DNA of 64,000 nucleotides. Source: CAWFLT01 sp963816795. GTDB lineage: Bacteria; Acidobacteriota; Vicinamibacteria; Vicinamibacterales; SCN-69-37. Each line of letters opens with the position of its first letter. The first letter of the stretch is position 1. The stretch spans positions 1 to 64,000 of the forward strand of contig CAWFLT010000010.1 of the NCBI GenBank assembly GCA_963816795.1. Direction: 5' to 3'. The position numbers were made by a program, and so were the translations under genes. Of the stretch, positions 16,673 to 25,720 are shown in pieces. The notes under the pieces were generated by a model, which did not search any database, had not been told where the DNA came from, and saw nothing but the letters and a program-made list of their open reading frames with translations.

Positions 16673-18070
16673 GTGGTGACGTTCGCCTGGTGTGTGCTCG
16701 TCGTTCTCGTGCTCTTTTGGGCGCAGGCCGTACTCGTGCCGATCGCCCTCGCGATTCTCCTCACCTTCTTGCTGGCGCCGCCGGTCACCTGGCTTCAGCG
16801 GTGGGTCGGCCGCATCCCCGCCGTGCTCGCGATGGTCACGCTCGTGTTCACGCTCCTCGGCCTCGCCGGCTGGGGTCTCGCGCGGCAAATGGACAATCTG
16901 GCTCAGGACCTTCCGCGCTACCGGGTCAACATCCTGCAGAAAATCGCGGACGTGCGCGGCGCGAGTAAAGGGGGGTCGGTCGAGAAACTGCAAGAGACGA
17001 TCGACGAGATCAAGACCGACCTGGGAAAACCGGACGTGGCCACTGGAACACGCTCGCGGCCCGTCGTGGTGACTTCCGAGCAGGTCGCCGGGTTCTCAGG
17101 CTTCGCGTGGCTCGGTCCGATGGTCGGCCGGCTGGGCACGGCCGGACTCGTGCTGGCGATGGTCATCTTCATGCTGCTCGAACGCCGGGCGCTCCGCGAC
17201 CGGCTGATCGGGCTGATCGGGCACGGCCAGCTCGCCGTCACGACGAAGGCCTTTGACGAGGCGGGCACTCGCGTCAGCCGGCAGCTGCTGATGCAGTCTC
17301 TGGTCAATCTGGTCTACGGTATCGCCGCCGGCGTCGGGCTCTATTTCCTCGGCGTGCCGTACCCATTGGTCTGGGCCGTGTTCGCTGCGGTGATCCGATT
17401 CATCCCGTACCTCGGACCAGTGCTGGGCGCGGGCGCTCCGATCCTGGTCAGCCTGGCGGCCGCCGACGGCTGGGCCGGACCGCTCCTCGTGGTCGGGTTG
17501 TTCGTCGTGCTCGAGCTGTTCACCAACCTCGTGCTCGATGCGACGCGAGAGCTGCTGTCGGATGCCGCAGAGTCGATCCGGAGCCTGCATCCCGCGCCTT
17601 CCTCAGAGCCCGATGAGGCAGCCATTCTCGGACCCCGCGAGCCGCTGCGCGTGTTGGGGTACGCGACCAACGGCGCCGCCGACGAGCTCGCGCTGGCGAT
17701 GCTGGCCCATCTGCTCGACGATCTGCCCATCAGCGTCGAGATTGTCAGCACGCGCATGCAGGCGTCGGAACTGCTGTCGCTGGTGCAGCAGCAAGCGTTC
17801 ACGGTCGTGTGTCTTGCCGATCTGCCACCGAGCGCGCCGTCAAAGACACGCTATCTCGTCAAGCGGCTGCGCGCCGCGGTACCCGACGTGAAGATCCTGG
17901 TCGGGCGCTGGGCACCGTCCGCGCTGGCGGACGAAAGTACGGCGCTGCTGCGCGATACCGGCGCGAATCTTGTGGCCTCGACACTGTTGGAGACTCGGAC
18001 CTACTTGAGCGGGCTCGTGGAGATTCCGCGGATTCCAGTCCCGGAGACAGCCACCGTGCACGCTGCGTAG
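16673..18070 (+). CDS. AI-2E family permease with C-terminal B12-binding-like domain, copy 1 (internal deletion)
   Basis: This protein of about 465 residues begins VVTFAWCVLVVLVLFWAQAV and carries the AI-2E/PerM exporter core: two N-terminal helices, a soluble helical segment (KIADVRGASKGGSVEKLQET) and the helices around VNLVYGIAAGVGLYFLGVPYP and FIPYLGPVLGAGAPILV. It then jumps from LELFTNLVLD directly into DATRELLSDAAESIRSLHP. Compared with the copy at 31370 it lacks 387 bp (129 codons), which held the last membrane helices. The joint lies in a 9-bp direct repeat (CGTGCTCGA). The last 150 residues form an alpha/beta domain (PLRVLGYATNGAADELALAM) resembling cobalamin-binding or receiver folds. 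The transporter half is probably not functional. Confidence 0.82.
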   Translation: MVTFAWCVLVVLVLFWAQAVLVPIALAILLTFLLAPPVTWLQRWVGRIPAVLAMVTLVFTLLGLAGWGLARQMDNLAQDLPRYRVNILQKIADVRGASKGGSVEKLQETIDEIKTDLGKPDVATGTRSRPVVVTSEQVAGFSGFAWLGPMVGRLGTAGLVLAMVIFMLLERRALRDRLIGLIGHGQLAVTTKAFDEAGTRVSRQLLMQSLVNLVYGIAAGVGLYFLGVPYPLVWAVFAAVIRFIPYLGPVLGAGAPILVSLAAADGWAGPLLVVGLFVVLELFTNLVLDATRELLSDAAESIRSLHPAPSSEPDEAAILGPREPLRVLGYATNGAADELALAMLAHLLDDLPISVEIVSTRMQASELLSLVQQQAFTVVCLADLPPSAPSKTRYLVKRLRAAVPDVKILVGRWAPSALADESTALLRDTGANLVASTLLETRTYLSGLVEIPRIPVPETATVHAA

Positions 18071-18125
18071 CGGCCTGGTCGCCGATATCGGCCGCCTTTG
18101 CCGCGTATCAATGTGTCGAGCCGCC

Positions 18126-18141
18126 TGTGCAATATGGCGCA
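18126..18141. promoter_or_regulatory. Crp/Fnr-like site 5 (TGTGC-N6-GCGCA)
   Basis: TGTGC AATATG GCGCA has one arm mismatch. It lies 44 bp upstream of the 29-codon DUF3309-like gene. A decayed equivalent can be seen near 33200 in the second module copy. Confidence 0.42.
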
Positions 18142-18184
18142 GACGTACCTGCTGGAAGCTCCTAGCATGGTCCCGAGGTGAGAA

Positions 18185-18274
18185 ATGGATACGTCGACTC
18201 TCCTGATCGTTCTGCTCATCATCTTCGTGCTCGGCGGCGGGGGCTGGGGATACTCGCGCTATCGCAGGAACTAG
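18185..18274 (+). CDS. DUF3309-like membrane microprotein, 29 residues
   Basis: The ATG at 18185 opens a 29-codon frame that is one membrane helix (STLLIVLLIIFVLGGGGWGY) followed by a basic SRYRRN end. The glycine-rich GGGGWGYSR turn is the hallmark of the DUF3309 family, tiny membrane proteins linked to stress-inducible loci. It sits between the AI-2E-type gene and the Crp/Fnr gene. A Crp/Fnr-like site lies 44 bp upstream and a GAGGTGAG ribosome-binding site just before the start. It is below usual gene-caller size limits. Confidence 0.72.
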   Translation: MDTSTLLIVLLIIFVLGGGGWGYSRYRRN

Positions 18275-18282
18275 CGAAGGCC

Positions 18283-18474
18283 ATGACCCCCAACGACCCC
18301 AAGGACCTCACGAACCGCCCACGTGCGGCAACAGACGAGCATTCTCGAGGCGCGCAGGGACCGCCGGACCACCCGGACCAACACGTGCCGGGTGACGCTG
18401 ACCGCAGGACCAGGCGGGGCCATCTCCGCTTGGTTTCACGTACGGAGCGCGACGATACCCGCACTGAACCTTGA
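18283..18474 (+). CDS. Hypothetical 63-residue hydrophilic protein
   Basis: The frame starts ATG (MTPNDPKDLTNRPRAATDEH) 8 bp after the microprotein stop. It encodes a highly charged, proline- and aspartate-rich chain with no hydrophobic core (PPDHPDQHVPGDADRRTRRG). It could be an intrinsically disordered stress protein or simply a chance open frame in GC-rich DNA. No family is recognised. Confidence 0.3.
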   Translation: MTPNDPKDLTNRPRAATDEHSRGAQGPPDHPDQHVPGDADRRTRRGHLRLVSRTERDDTRTEP

Positions 18475-18498
18475 GTAGGGCCAGGAGCCCGGCGCGCC

Positions 18499-18514
18499 TG
18501 TGCTCTTGTGCACA
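18499..18514. promoter_or_regulatory. Crp/Fnr-like site 6, perfect TGTGC-N6-GCACA, upstream of the regulator gene
   Basis: TGTGC TCTTGT GCACA is identical to site 3, including the spacer, and lies 35 bp before the ATG of the Crp/Fnr gene. This position suggests autoregulation. Confidence 0.6.
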
Positions 18515-18548
18515 CCTCCAACGGCCGCCTGCGCCTCATACTCGGAGC

Positions 18549-19232
18549 ATGGAACTTCGAAAAGCCTCCCGGGGAGTCAGGAGAGCCGTGCCGGGGTTCA
18601 GCGCGGAGGTGTTTCTCAATTCTTCGGGGATTGCGAAGAGCATCGTGCAGTACGGGCGCGAAGAGACGATCTTCACGCAGGGGGACACCTGCGAAGAGGT
18701 CTTCTACATCCAAACGGGCGGCGTCAAACTTTCGGTGCTGTCGAAAACCGGGAGAGAGGCCATCGTGGCGATGCTCGGACCCGGAGACTTCTTCGGCGAG
18801 GGGTGTCTGGCCGGCCAGTCCCTCCGCATGGGCAGCGCCACCGCCATCACGCCAAGCGTGATTCTGCTCGTCCCCAAGGGACAGATGGTTGAGCTCCTGC
18901 ACAAGCAGCACGCGATGGCCGACCGATTCATCTCGCACATGCTCACACGCAACATCCGGATCGAAGAGGACTTGATCGATCAGCTGTTCAATTCCAGTGA
19001 GAAGCGGCTGGCGCGGACGCTGCTGCTGCTGGCGCGCTACGGCAAGCCGCACAAGCCGATCCGCATGGTGCCCAAGATCTCACAGGAAACGCTCGCCGAA
19101 ATGGTCGGCACGACGCGCTCGCGAGTCAATTTCTTCCTGAACAAATTCAAGAAGCTGGGCTTCATCGATTACAACGGCGAACAGCCGATCCAGATCAACA
19201 ACTCGCTGCTGAGCGTCGTCCTGCACGATTGA
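18549..19232 (+). CDS. Crp/Fnr family transcriptional regulator
   Basis: This 227-residue protein has a cyclic-nucleotide-binding-type beta-roll (about 25-135: TIFTQGDTCEEVFYIQTGGV, then GREAIVAMLGPGDFFGEGCLAG), the dimerisation helix, and a C-terminal winged helix with ISQETLAEMVGTTRSRVNFF as the recognition helix region. It has no N-terminal cysteine cluster for an Fnr iron-sulfur centre, so it is not an oxygen sensor of the Fnr kind; the effector is unknown. The ATG at 18549 lies 35 bp after a perfect TGTGC-N6-GCACA palindrome. It closes the module and is the natural candidate to bind sites 1-6. Confidence 0.92.
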   Translation: MELRKASRGVRRAVPGFSAEVFLNSSGIAKSIVQYGREETIFTQGDTCEEVFYIQTGGVKLSVLSKTGREAIVAMLGPGDFFGEGCLAGQSLRMGSATAITPSVILLVPKGQMVELLHKQHAMADRFISHMLTRNIRIEEDLIDQLFNSSEKRLARTLLLLARYGKPHKPIRMVPKISQETLAEMVGTTRSRVNFFLNKFKKLGFIDYNGEQPIQINNSLLSVVLHD

Positions 19233-19255
19233 CGCATCGCGATCGATCGTCGGTC

Positions 19256-19384
19256 CACTTTACTTAGGGGCGCGGGGCCTGGCCTCCGCCAAGGCTTCGG
19301 CCCAGCTCGCCGAAGCGCCTTCGGCGCGAAGGCGGCCCACCCCCGCGCCTCGGGCCCGCGCCGCCAGGCGGCGCGGGGTATCAC
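19256..19384 (-). repeat. Palindromic G-rich element D (long form)
   Basis: On the minus strand it reads CCCCGCGCCGCC/GGCGGCGCGGG hairpin, CCCGAGGCGCGGGGGTGGG, then an internal hairpin of about 60 bp (GCCTTCGCGCCGAAGGCGC), then AGGCCCCGCGCC and the tail CCTAAGTAAAG. The internal segment is shared with element F at 40685-40815. It fills the gap between the Crp/Fnr and peroxidase genes, which are convergent. Confidence 0.72.
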
Positions 19385-19465
19385 TTTGTTCTTCTCCGTG
19401 ATCTCGAGCTCTTCCTCCGTGCTCTCCGTGCGCGTGGCCGAGCGTTAGAACGCCACGCGCACGCG

Positions 19466-20635
19466 TTACTTGAGCAGTTTCAGAAACGCAATGATGTCTC
19501 TCTGATCCTGCTCCGTCACGATGAGCGGCGGGGTGCCGTCGATCGAGGGATCCGTGATGATGGCGAAGAACTGCGCGTAGTGCCGCATGAGGTCCTCGAG
19601 CGTCTTCGCCGAGTTGTCGTGAAAGTACGGTGCGGTCCGGGCGACGCCTCGGAGCGTCGGGATCTTGAAGGCGTTGAGGCTCTGGAACCCATCGTCGGCA
19701 TCGCCAGTGATCAACGCCCGTCCCGGATCGGGGCTGGAGACGACGGTGCTGGTGCCATCCGCACGGCGGAAGACGAAGTCGATGACCGGATTGCCCGCCG
19801 CGTTGAACTCTGAGACCAGAACCGTCTGGAAGCGGCCGCCACGGCCGAACGGCGGCACCAGGATGAATTCGTTGGTTTCGTTCAGCATCGGGCCGCTGTG
19901 ACAGATCGCGCACATGCCCGGCTTGGCCTGCCCATCGAACGGCCGGTCCTCGAAAAAGAGGCGGCCGCGCCGTTCCGAGGCGGTTCCGCCTTGCGGCAGT
20001 GAAGGTGCCGTTCCGGTGCGGGCGAGCTCCCGGAGCGCGCCCGAGCTGAAGAAGCTCGACGTCTTCTGAAATTCTGCGATCAGCTCCAGTTCGACTGCGC
20101 TCGGAAGGCTGGCCGGGTTCGCATGATCGATGATGGCGCCCAACGCCTGCGCGGCCAGGTTGGGCTGCCGCCCGTCGTACATGAGCACGGGATCGAGGGC
20201 CGGCGTGTTGAGCGTCGTCGGGATCCCGCGGCGGACGACGACCGTCCGCGCAGACGGGTCGCTGGCAAGGCTCACGTTCGGCGCCAGCGGGACGCGCACG
20301 AGGATCGTGGCCTGCGTCACCATCCGATCGACGCCGTGTCCCTCGCCGTCATCGCTCCCGTCCGCGCGAAAGAGCGGGTCTTCCGGATCGCTGGCGAAGC
20401 GCTTCAGGGCGTCGGCGGGCGACACCGTGCCGGTCTCGCGGCTGTGGCACGTGCGGCACGTCCGGCCGTTGCCGCCAAAGGTCTCGCGCTCGAAGAGCTC
20501 ACGGCCTGTCAGGCGCCGCGACGGTGGTCCGCGGTGGAGTCCGCTGACACGACCGGAATGACGGTGTTCGTTGACGCTCCGAAGGCGTAGCCGAGGACGA
20601 TGAGCGGAAGCGAGCGCGAGGGAAGGTCGTATCAC
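19466..20635 (-). CDS. Di-haem cytochrome c peroxidase / MauG-like protein
   Basis: This protein of up to 389 residues carries two haem sites, CRTCH (N-terminal domain) and CAICH (C-terminal domain), with FKIPTLRGVARTAPYFHDNS and LEDLMRHYAQFF, both typical of the CcpA/MauG family. Such periplasmic enzymes reduce hydrogen peroxide or oxidise protein substrates. The annotated N-terminus lacks a clean signal peptide, but another frame over 20540-20630 reads LPLIVLGYAFGAS, which looks like one, so a single-base error near 20515 is likely. Its last 113 bp are duplicated at 14929-15041. Confidence 0.85.
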   Translation of the reverse strand: MIRPSLALASAHRPRLRLRSVNEHRHSGRVSGLHRGPPSRRLTGRELFERETFGGNGRTCRTCHSRETGTVSPADALKRFASDPEDPLFRADGSDDGEGHGVDRMVTQATILVRVPLAPNVSLASDPSARTVVVRRGIPTTLNTPALDPVLMYDGRQPNLAAQALGAIIDHANPASLPSAVELELIAEFQKTSSFFSSGALRELARTGTAPSLPQGGTASERRGRLFFEDRPFDGQAKPGMCAICHSGPMLNETNEFILVPPFGRGGRFQTVLVSEFNAAGNPVIDFVFRRADGTSTVVSSPDPGRALITGDADDGFQSLNAFKIPTLRGVARTAPYFHDNSAKTLEDLMRHYAQFFAIITDPSIDGTPPLIVTEQDQRDIIAFLKLLK

Positions 20636-20729
20636 GAGGTCCTCCTGACAGCGGACACGCTAGCCGGCATGAGAGGAAGGAGTCGCAGGCGTACGGCAGG
20701 GTTTCGGCAGGATCTACAATGCGCGTCTG

Positions 20730-23169
20730 GTGGCGAGCTGGACCTTCGGAGAGTTCGTGCTCGATCTCGGGACGCAGGAGCTCGTTCGGGCAGGCCAGGC
20801 TGTCGCCCTGTCCCCGAAGGCATTGCAGTTGCTCGGGATCCTCGTCGAACACCGCCCCAACGCCCTCTCGAAAATCGATCTGCAGCAGCGGCTCTGGCCC
20901 AACACCTTTGTCGTCGAGAAGAATCTGACCAACCTGATCGGTGAAATCCGCGGCGCGCTTGGCGACGACCCCGGGCAGGCCCGCTTCATCCGGACCGTGC
21001 ATCGGTTCGGCTATGCCTTCCGCGAGACGGCGATCGAGGCCAGCAACGGTGGCGGTGAACCCCGCCGTCACAACCTTCCGATCCAAGCTCAGCAGTTTCA
21101 TCGGCCGGCAGCGGGCGATCGCCGAGCTCGTGCGGCTGCTGCCGTCGACGCGGCTGTTGACACTCACGGGCGCCGGTGGGTGCGGCAAGACCCGGCTCGC
21201 GCTCGAGGTCGCGCGGCAGGTGCTCGATGGATTTCCCGATGGGGTGTGGTTGGCCGACCTGGCGCCGCTCGCGGAGCCCGCGCTCGTGATGCACACGGTC
21301 GCGGCCGTCCTCGACGTCAGACAGGCCCCGAACCGGTCGCTGGTCGAGACGCTGTCGGATCAGTTGCGCCACCGCCGGATCCTGCTGGTGCTCGACAACT
21401 GCGAACACGTGATCTCGACGAGTGCCGAACTGGCCGAGAGGCTCCTCCACGACGCGGCGGGCCTGACGATCCTCGCCACCAGCCGCGAGGCCTTGCAGGT
21501 GGCTGGCGAAACGACGTGGCGAGTGCCCTCACTCACGCTGCCCGACCCGCGTCTGACGAGCCTCTCCGAGGATCCCGCGCAGTGCGAGGCCGTCCACCTG
21601 CTGGCCGACCGCGCGGCCGCTGTAAATTCCGGTTTCACGGTGACGAAGGACAACGTCAGCACCGTCGCCGAGGTGTGCCGGCGGCTCGACGGCATCCCGC
21701 TCGCCATCGAACTGGCGGCGGCGCGCCTGAACGTCTTGTCGATCGATCAGATCAACGCCCGCCTCGACGATCGCTTTCGACTGCTCGCGCGTGCGCATCG
21801 GGCGCCGATCGGGCGGCAGCGAACGCTGGAGGCGACCGTCGATTGGAGCTACGACCTGCTCTCAGACGCCGAACGTCACCTGCTGCGACGGCTCTCGACG
21901 TTCGCCGGTGGATGGACGCTCGAAGCCGCCGAGCAGGTGTGTTCCGGCGACGGCATCGACCGCCCAGACGTGCTCGACGTCATGTCACGCCTGATCGACA
22001 AGTCGCTCGTCATGGCTGACGAAGAAGTCGATGGACGCCGCCGGTATCGCTGCCTCGAGACGGTGCGTCAGTACGCGGCTGAACGGCTGAGACAGTCCGG
22101 TGAGGCGGACGTCGTGCGCGCGCGGCATTTCGAGTGCTTCCTTGAATTGGCTCGACGGGCCGAACCGGAACTGACCAGAGCCGATCAACTTCGCTGGCTC
22201 GAGCGGCTCCAACTGGAGCACGACAATGTTCGAGTGGCGCTGGAGTGGTGTCTGGCGTCCAATCGGTTCGGCGATCAAAGCCTGGAGCTCGCACTGCCCC
22301 TCCAGTGGTTCTGGTTGAAGCGCGCGTATCTTGCCGAGGGCCAGCACTGGCTCGAACGCGCCCTCGCCAGGGCCACCGCACCGTCGCCGGCGCGACGAGC
22401 GCAAGCGCTTTCAGCGCTGGGCAATGTGCTCTTCTTTCAAGGCGACTTCGGTCGCGCCATGGATCACCTGAAAGAAAGCGCGGCGCTGGCCGCCAGCGCG
22501 GGCGAGCCCGCCATTGCGGCGTTCGCGCTGGGCATCCGCAGCTTCGCAGCGTCGGAATGCGGCGACCTCGAGAGCGCCGGCCGGCTGGCGGCTGACTCCG
22601 CGGCCGCTGCCCGCGCGGCGGGCGCTCCCGAGCTCGAAGTTTTCTCACTGTCGTTCTTCGCCTACGAGGCGCTGTTCGCCGGCGACATCGATCGCGCGGG
22701 GCAGCTGCACGAGAAGGCGCTCGCGCTGGTACGCGCCCAGGGCGAGCTCTGGGGAATGGGCATCAGCCTGTTCGACCTCTCGGTCCTGCGCGTCGTTCAG
22801 CAGCGTCACACCGAGGCCAGAGCCTTGTGCAGCGAGGGGATCGCCCTCGGCCGGCAGTTCGGCGACCGGCGCGCCGTCGCCTGGTGTCTCGGGGTACTGG
22901 CCGGCGTCGAGGCGGCCGAAGGACGCACCGAACGCGCCGCGCGGCTTCGCGGCGCGATGGACGGTCTCCTCGACAGCATCGGCGCGACGGCTCAACCGAG
23001 CTTCAACATGCTGATTGGCGACCGGTATTTCGGCGCGCTGCAGCGCGACCTGGGTACGGACGCCTACGAACAGGCGGTGGCCGCCGGTCGCGCGATGTCG
23101 TTGCCGCAGGCGATCGACTATGCGATGGAGGAGGCGACGGTACGAGGTACGACGGTACGCAGTACGTAG
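20730..23169 (+). CDS. Winged-helix/NB-ARC ATPase/TPR transcriptional regulator (one frameshift)
   Basis: The order is an OmpR/PhoB-type winged helix (1-100, FGEFVLDLGTQELVRAGQAV to RFIRTVHRFGYAFRE), an NB-ARC/AAA-like ATPase (Walker A GAGGCGKTR, Walker B ILLVLDNCEH, GLTILATSREAL, GIPLAIELAAARL) and a TPR-rich C-terminus to 23169. The N-terminal frame continues to about 21050; the rest lies in another frame, so one indel sits near 21045-21070. Such proteins are SARP- or MalT-like signal-integrating activators. The GTG at 20730 fits the winged-helix start. The C-terminal residues VRGTTVRST come from a short GGTACG repeat. It is upstream of and may control the ADOP permease at 23203. Confidence 0.86.
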
Positions 23170-23202
23170 TGCGCGGTAGTATTGGCCCACACGGAGCAGG
23201 AC

Positions 23203-25657
23203 ATGCGCACCATCCTCCAGGACATCCGCTTTTCGCTGCGAAGCTTCCGCCGCGCGCCGGCGTTTGCCCTCGCGGCCACGGCCACGCTGGCGCTCGGCGT
23301 CGGCGCCACGACGGCGATCTTCACCACGCTCAACGCCGTGCTGCTGAAGCCGCTGCCGTATCCGGATCCGGACAACCTCTACAGCATTCGGACCACGCTG
23401 ACCGACGGGCGCGTGACCACGGGCCTGGTGGCCGGCAGCGAGATCTTCCGGTTGAACGATCCGAACCTGTCGATCGAGCGCGCCGCCGCGATGCAGGCCT
23501 TCGATCTCACGCTGCTCCACGAGGACGGCACACCGCAGCACGTCAAAATACACGCGGTGACCGAGGGATTCTTCGAGCTCTTCGGGTTGCCGATGACTCG
23601 AGGGGGGTTCACGCCCGATCAGTTCGCGCCGCTGGCCCCACCGCCGCAGGCCGCCCCGGACGCCGACGACGGGCCACCCCCGGCGCCGGCGATCGTGATT
23701 TCCGACCGCATCTGGCGGACGCTCTACAAGAGCGACGAGCAAGCGATCGGCAAGTCCATCCGCTTCGCGGAGATCACGGGGATCGTCGCGGGCGTCGCGC
23801 CGCGCGGCTTCGACACGCCGCATGGCGCCGACTTCTGGACCGCGAATCGCGTGCCGCGCGACGACCTGAATCACGGGAACGAAGGGTTCATGCGGATCAA
23901 GCGCGGCGCCGACATCGAGCGCGTGAAGAGCGAGATGGCGACCGTGATCGCCGGCCTCGGGCGCGACTTTCCCGAGTCGGCGCGCAACCGCGCCTATGTC
24001 ACGAAGCCGCTCGTCGACTCGATCGTCGGCGACCTCGGCCCGATTCTGATCATCGTCATGTCGGCGACGGGCGTGCTCCTGCTGCTCGCGTGCGTGAATG
24101 TGACCAATCTGCTGCTCGCACGCGGCGCGGCGCGCGCGCGGGAGATGGCCCTGCGCGTGTCGCTCGGCGCGGGAAGCACGCGCATCGTCAGCCAGCTCTT
24201 GACGGAGTCGCTGTTGCTCGCGGCCGCCGGATCGATCCTCGGCGTGATGGTGGCCTACGCCGGCGTGCGCGGGTTGATGGCGCTCGGGGCGTCGAGACTC
24301 CCGCGCCTCGATGCGGTCGACGTTCGATGGCAGCGTGCTGCTCTTCGCGCTGGCCGCACTCGTCGTCAGCGGACTGCTGGTGGGCATCGTGCCTGCGCTC
24401 CGGCTCGCGCGCACCGACGTCAGGACGCTGCTCAACGAAAGCAGCCGATCGACGAGCAGCGGCCGCAGCACCGGCCGCTGGCTGAGCGTGATGACCGTCG
24501 CGGAGATCGCGTTGGCGATCCTGCTCGTCGCCGGCGCCGGTTGGCTCGTTCGCGGATTTGCCGAACTTCGGAACACGAATCTCGGTTTCTCGACCGACAA
24601 GCGCGTCATCTTCGACGTCACGTTCCAGCCGCAGCGGTATCCCGATAACCCCGCCGTCCACACGGCCCGCACCAATCTCCTCGACGCGGTGCGCAGCCTT
24701 CAGGGCGTGTCGGAGGTGGGCGCGGCGACGGCCTTCCCCCTGCGCGGCACGTTGGAAGGGTCGCTGATCCTGCAGTTTCAGGGGCAGGCGATGGACCCCG
24801 CGCGTCCGATGGGTTCACGCCAGCGAATCGCCAGTCCGGGATTCTTCGGCGCGATGGGCACGAAAATCCTGCAAGGCCGCGATTTCGGCCGCGAAGACGT
24901 TCCGGGATCGACGCCGACCGCCATCGTCAACCGTACTTTCGTGAACCGATACCTTCAGGGCCGGGATCCGATTGGAGTCCAGTTCGCCGGCGGCTATCCA
25001 CAGCCGAACCCGGCCAACCTGGTGACGATCGTCGGCGTGGCCGACGACATCCGCCAGAGGTCGGTCGAGGCAGAAGCCGAACCCGCGTTCTACCGCTCGC
25101 TCACCCAGATACCGGCGAGGCGCATGACGATGGTCGTCGCCACCACGCTCGAGGATCCGACCCCGGTGATGGCCACGATTCGGCAGGAAGTGCGCAAGGC
25201 GGATCCGCAGATCGCGGTCGACTTCGAGCTGGTCGACGACTTCGTGGCCTCGACCATCAGCCGCCAGCAACTCGGGATGACGTTGATGATCGTCTTCGGG
25301 CTGGTTGCCGTCCTGCTCGCGGCGATCGGGATTTACGGCGTCGTCGCCTACGGCGTGTCACAACGACGCGATGAAATGGCGACGCGCCTCGCGCTGGGCG
25401 CCACGCCCACGAGCATCTTCTGGCTCGTGATGAAGCACGGCGGCGTCCTGGCCATCGTCGGCATTGGCGTCGGACTGATCGCCGCGTATCTGTCGGGGCG
25501 AATTGTCTCGAGCCAGATCTACGCGATTCACGCGTCGGATCCGGTCATGCTGACGAGCGCCATCATCGTCGTCGCCGGGATCGCGGGGATCGCGACGATG
25601 GTCCCCGCGTGGCGAGCGTCGAGGCTGAGTCCGGCTCGGACGCTCCATCCGGAGTAG
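23203..25657 (+). CDS. ABC transporter permease of the ADOP family (one frameshift)
   Basis: This is about 815 residues. The first part (MRTILQDIRFSLRSFRRAPA, ALGVGATTAIFTTLNAVLL) and the first FtsX block (LLLLACVNVTNLLLARGAAR) read in one frame to about 24310. The second half (LLFALAALVVSGLLVGIVPA to MVPAWRASRLSPARTLHPE) reads in another. It lacks the N-terminal prefix domain of the 2405-5026 protein. The family is an orphan MacB-like permease. It starts 33 bp after the regulator gene on the same strand. A TTG at 23182 is an alternative start. Confidence 0.88.
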
Positions 25658-25720
25658 CACGGAGGACGTGCTGAGGGCGCCGAAGGGATTGCTCTGCGCC
25701 GGTTGATCGCCGTCCAGGGC

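Noticed and set aside
20645..24675. Minus-strand open frames opposite the regulator and permease, including one of 676 codons
   Set aside because: Composition is Arg/Ala/His-rich and the true genes on the plus strand carry clear domains.
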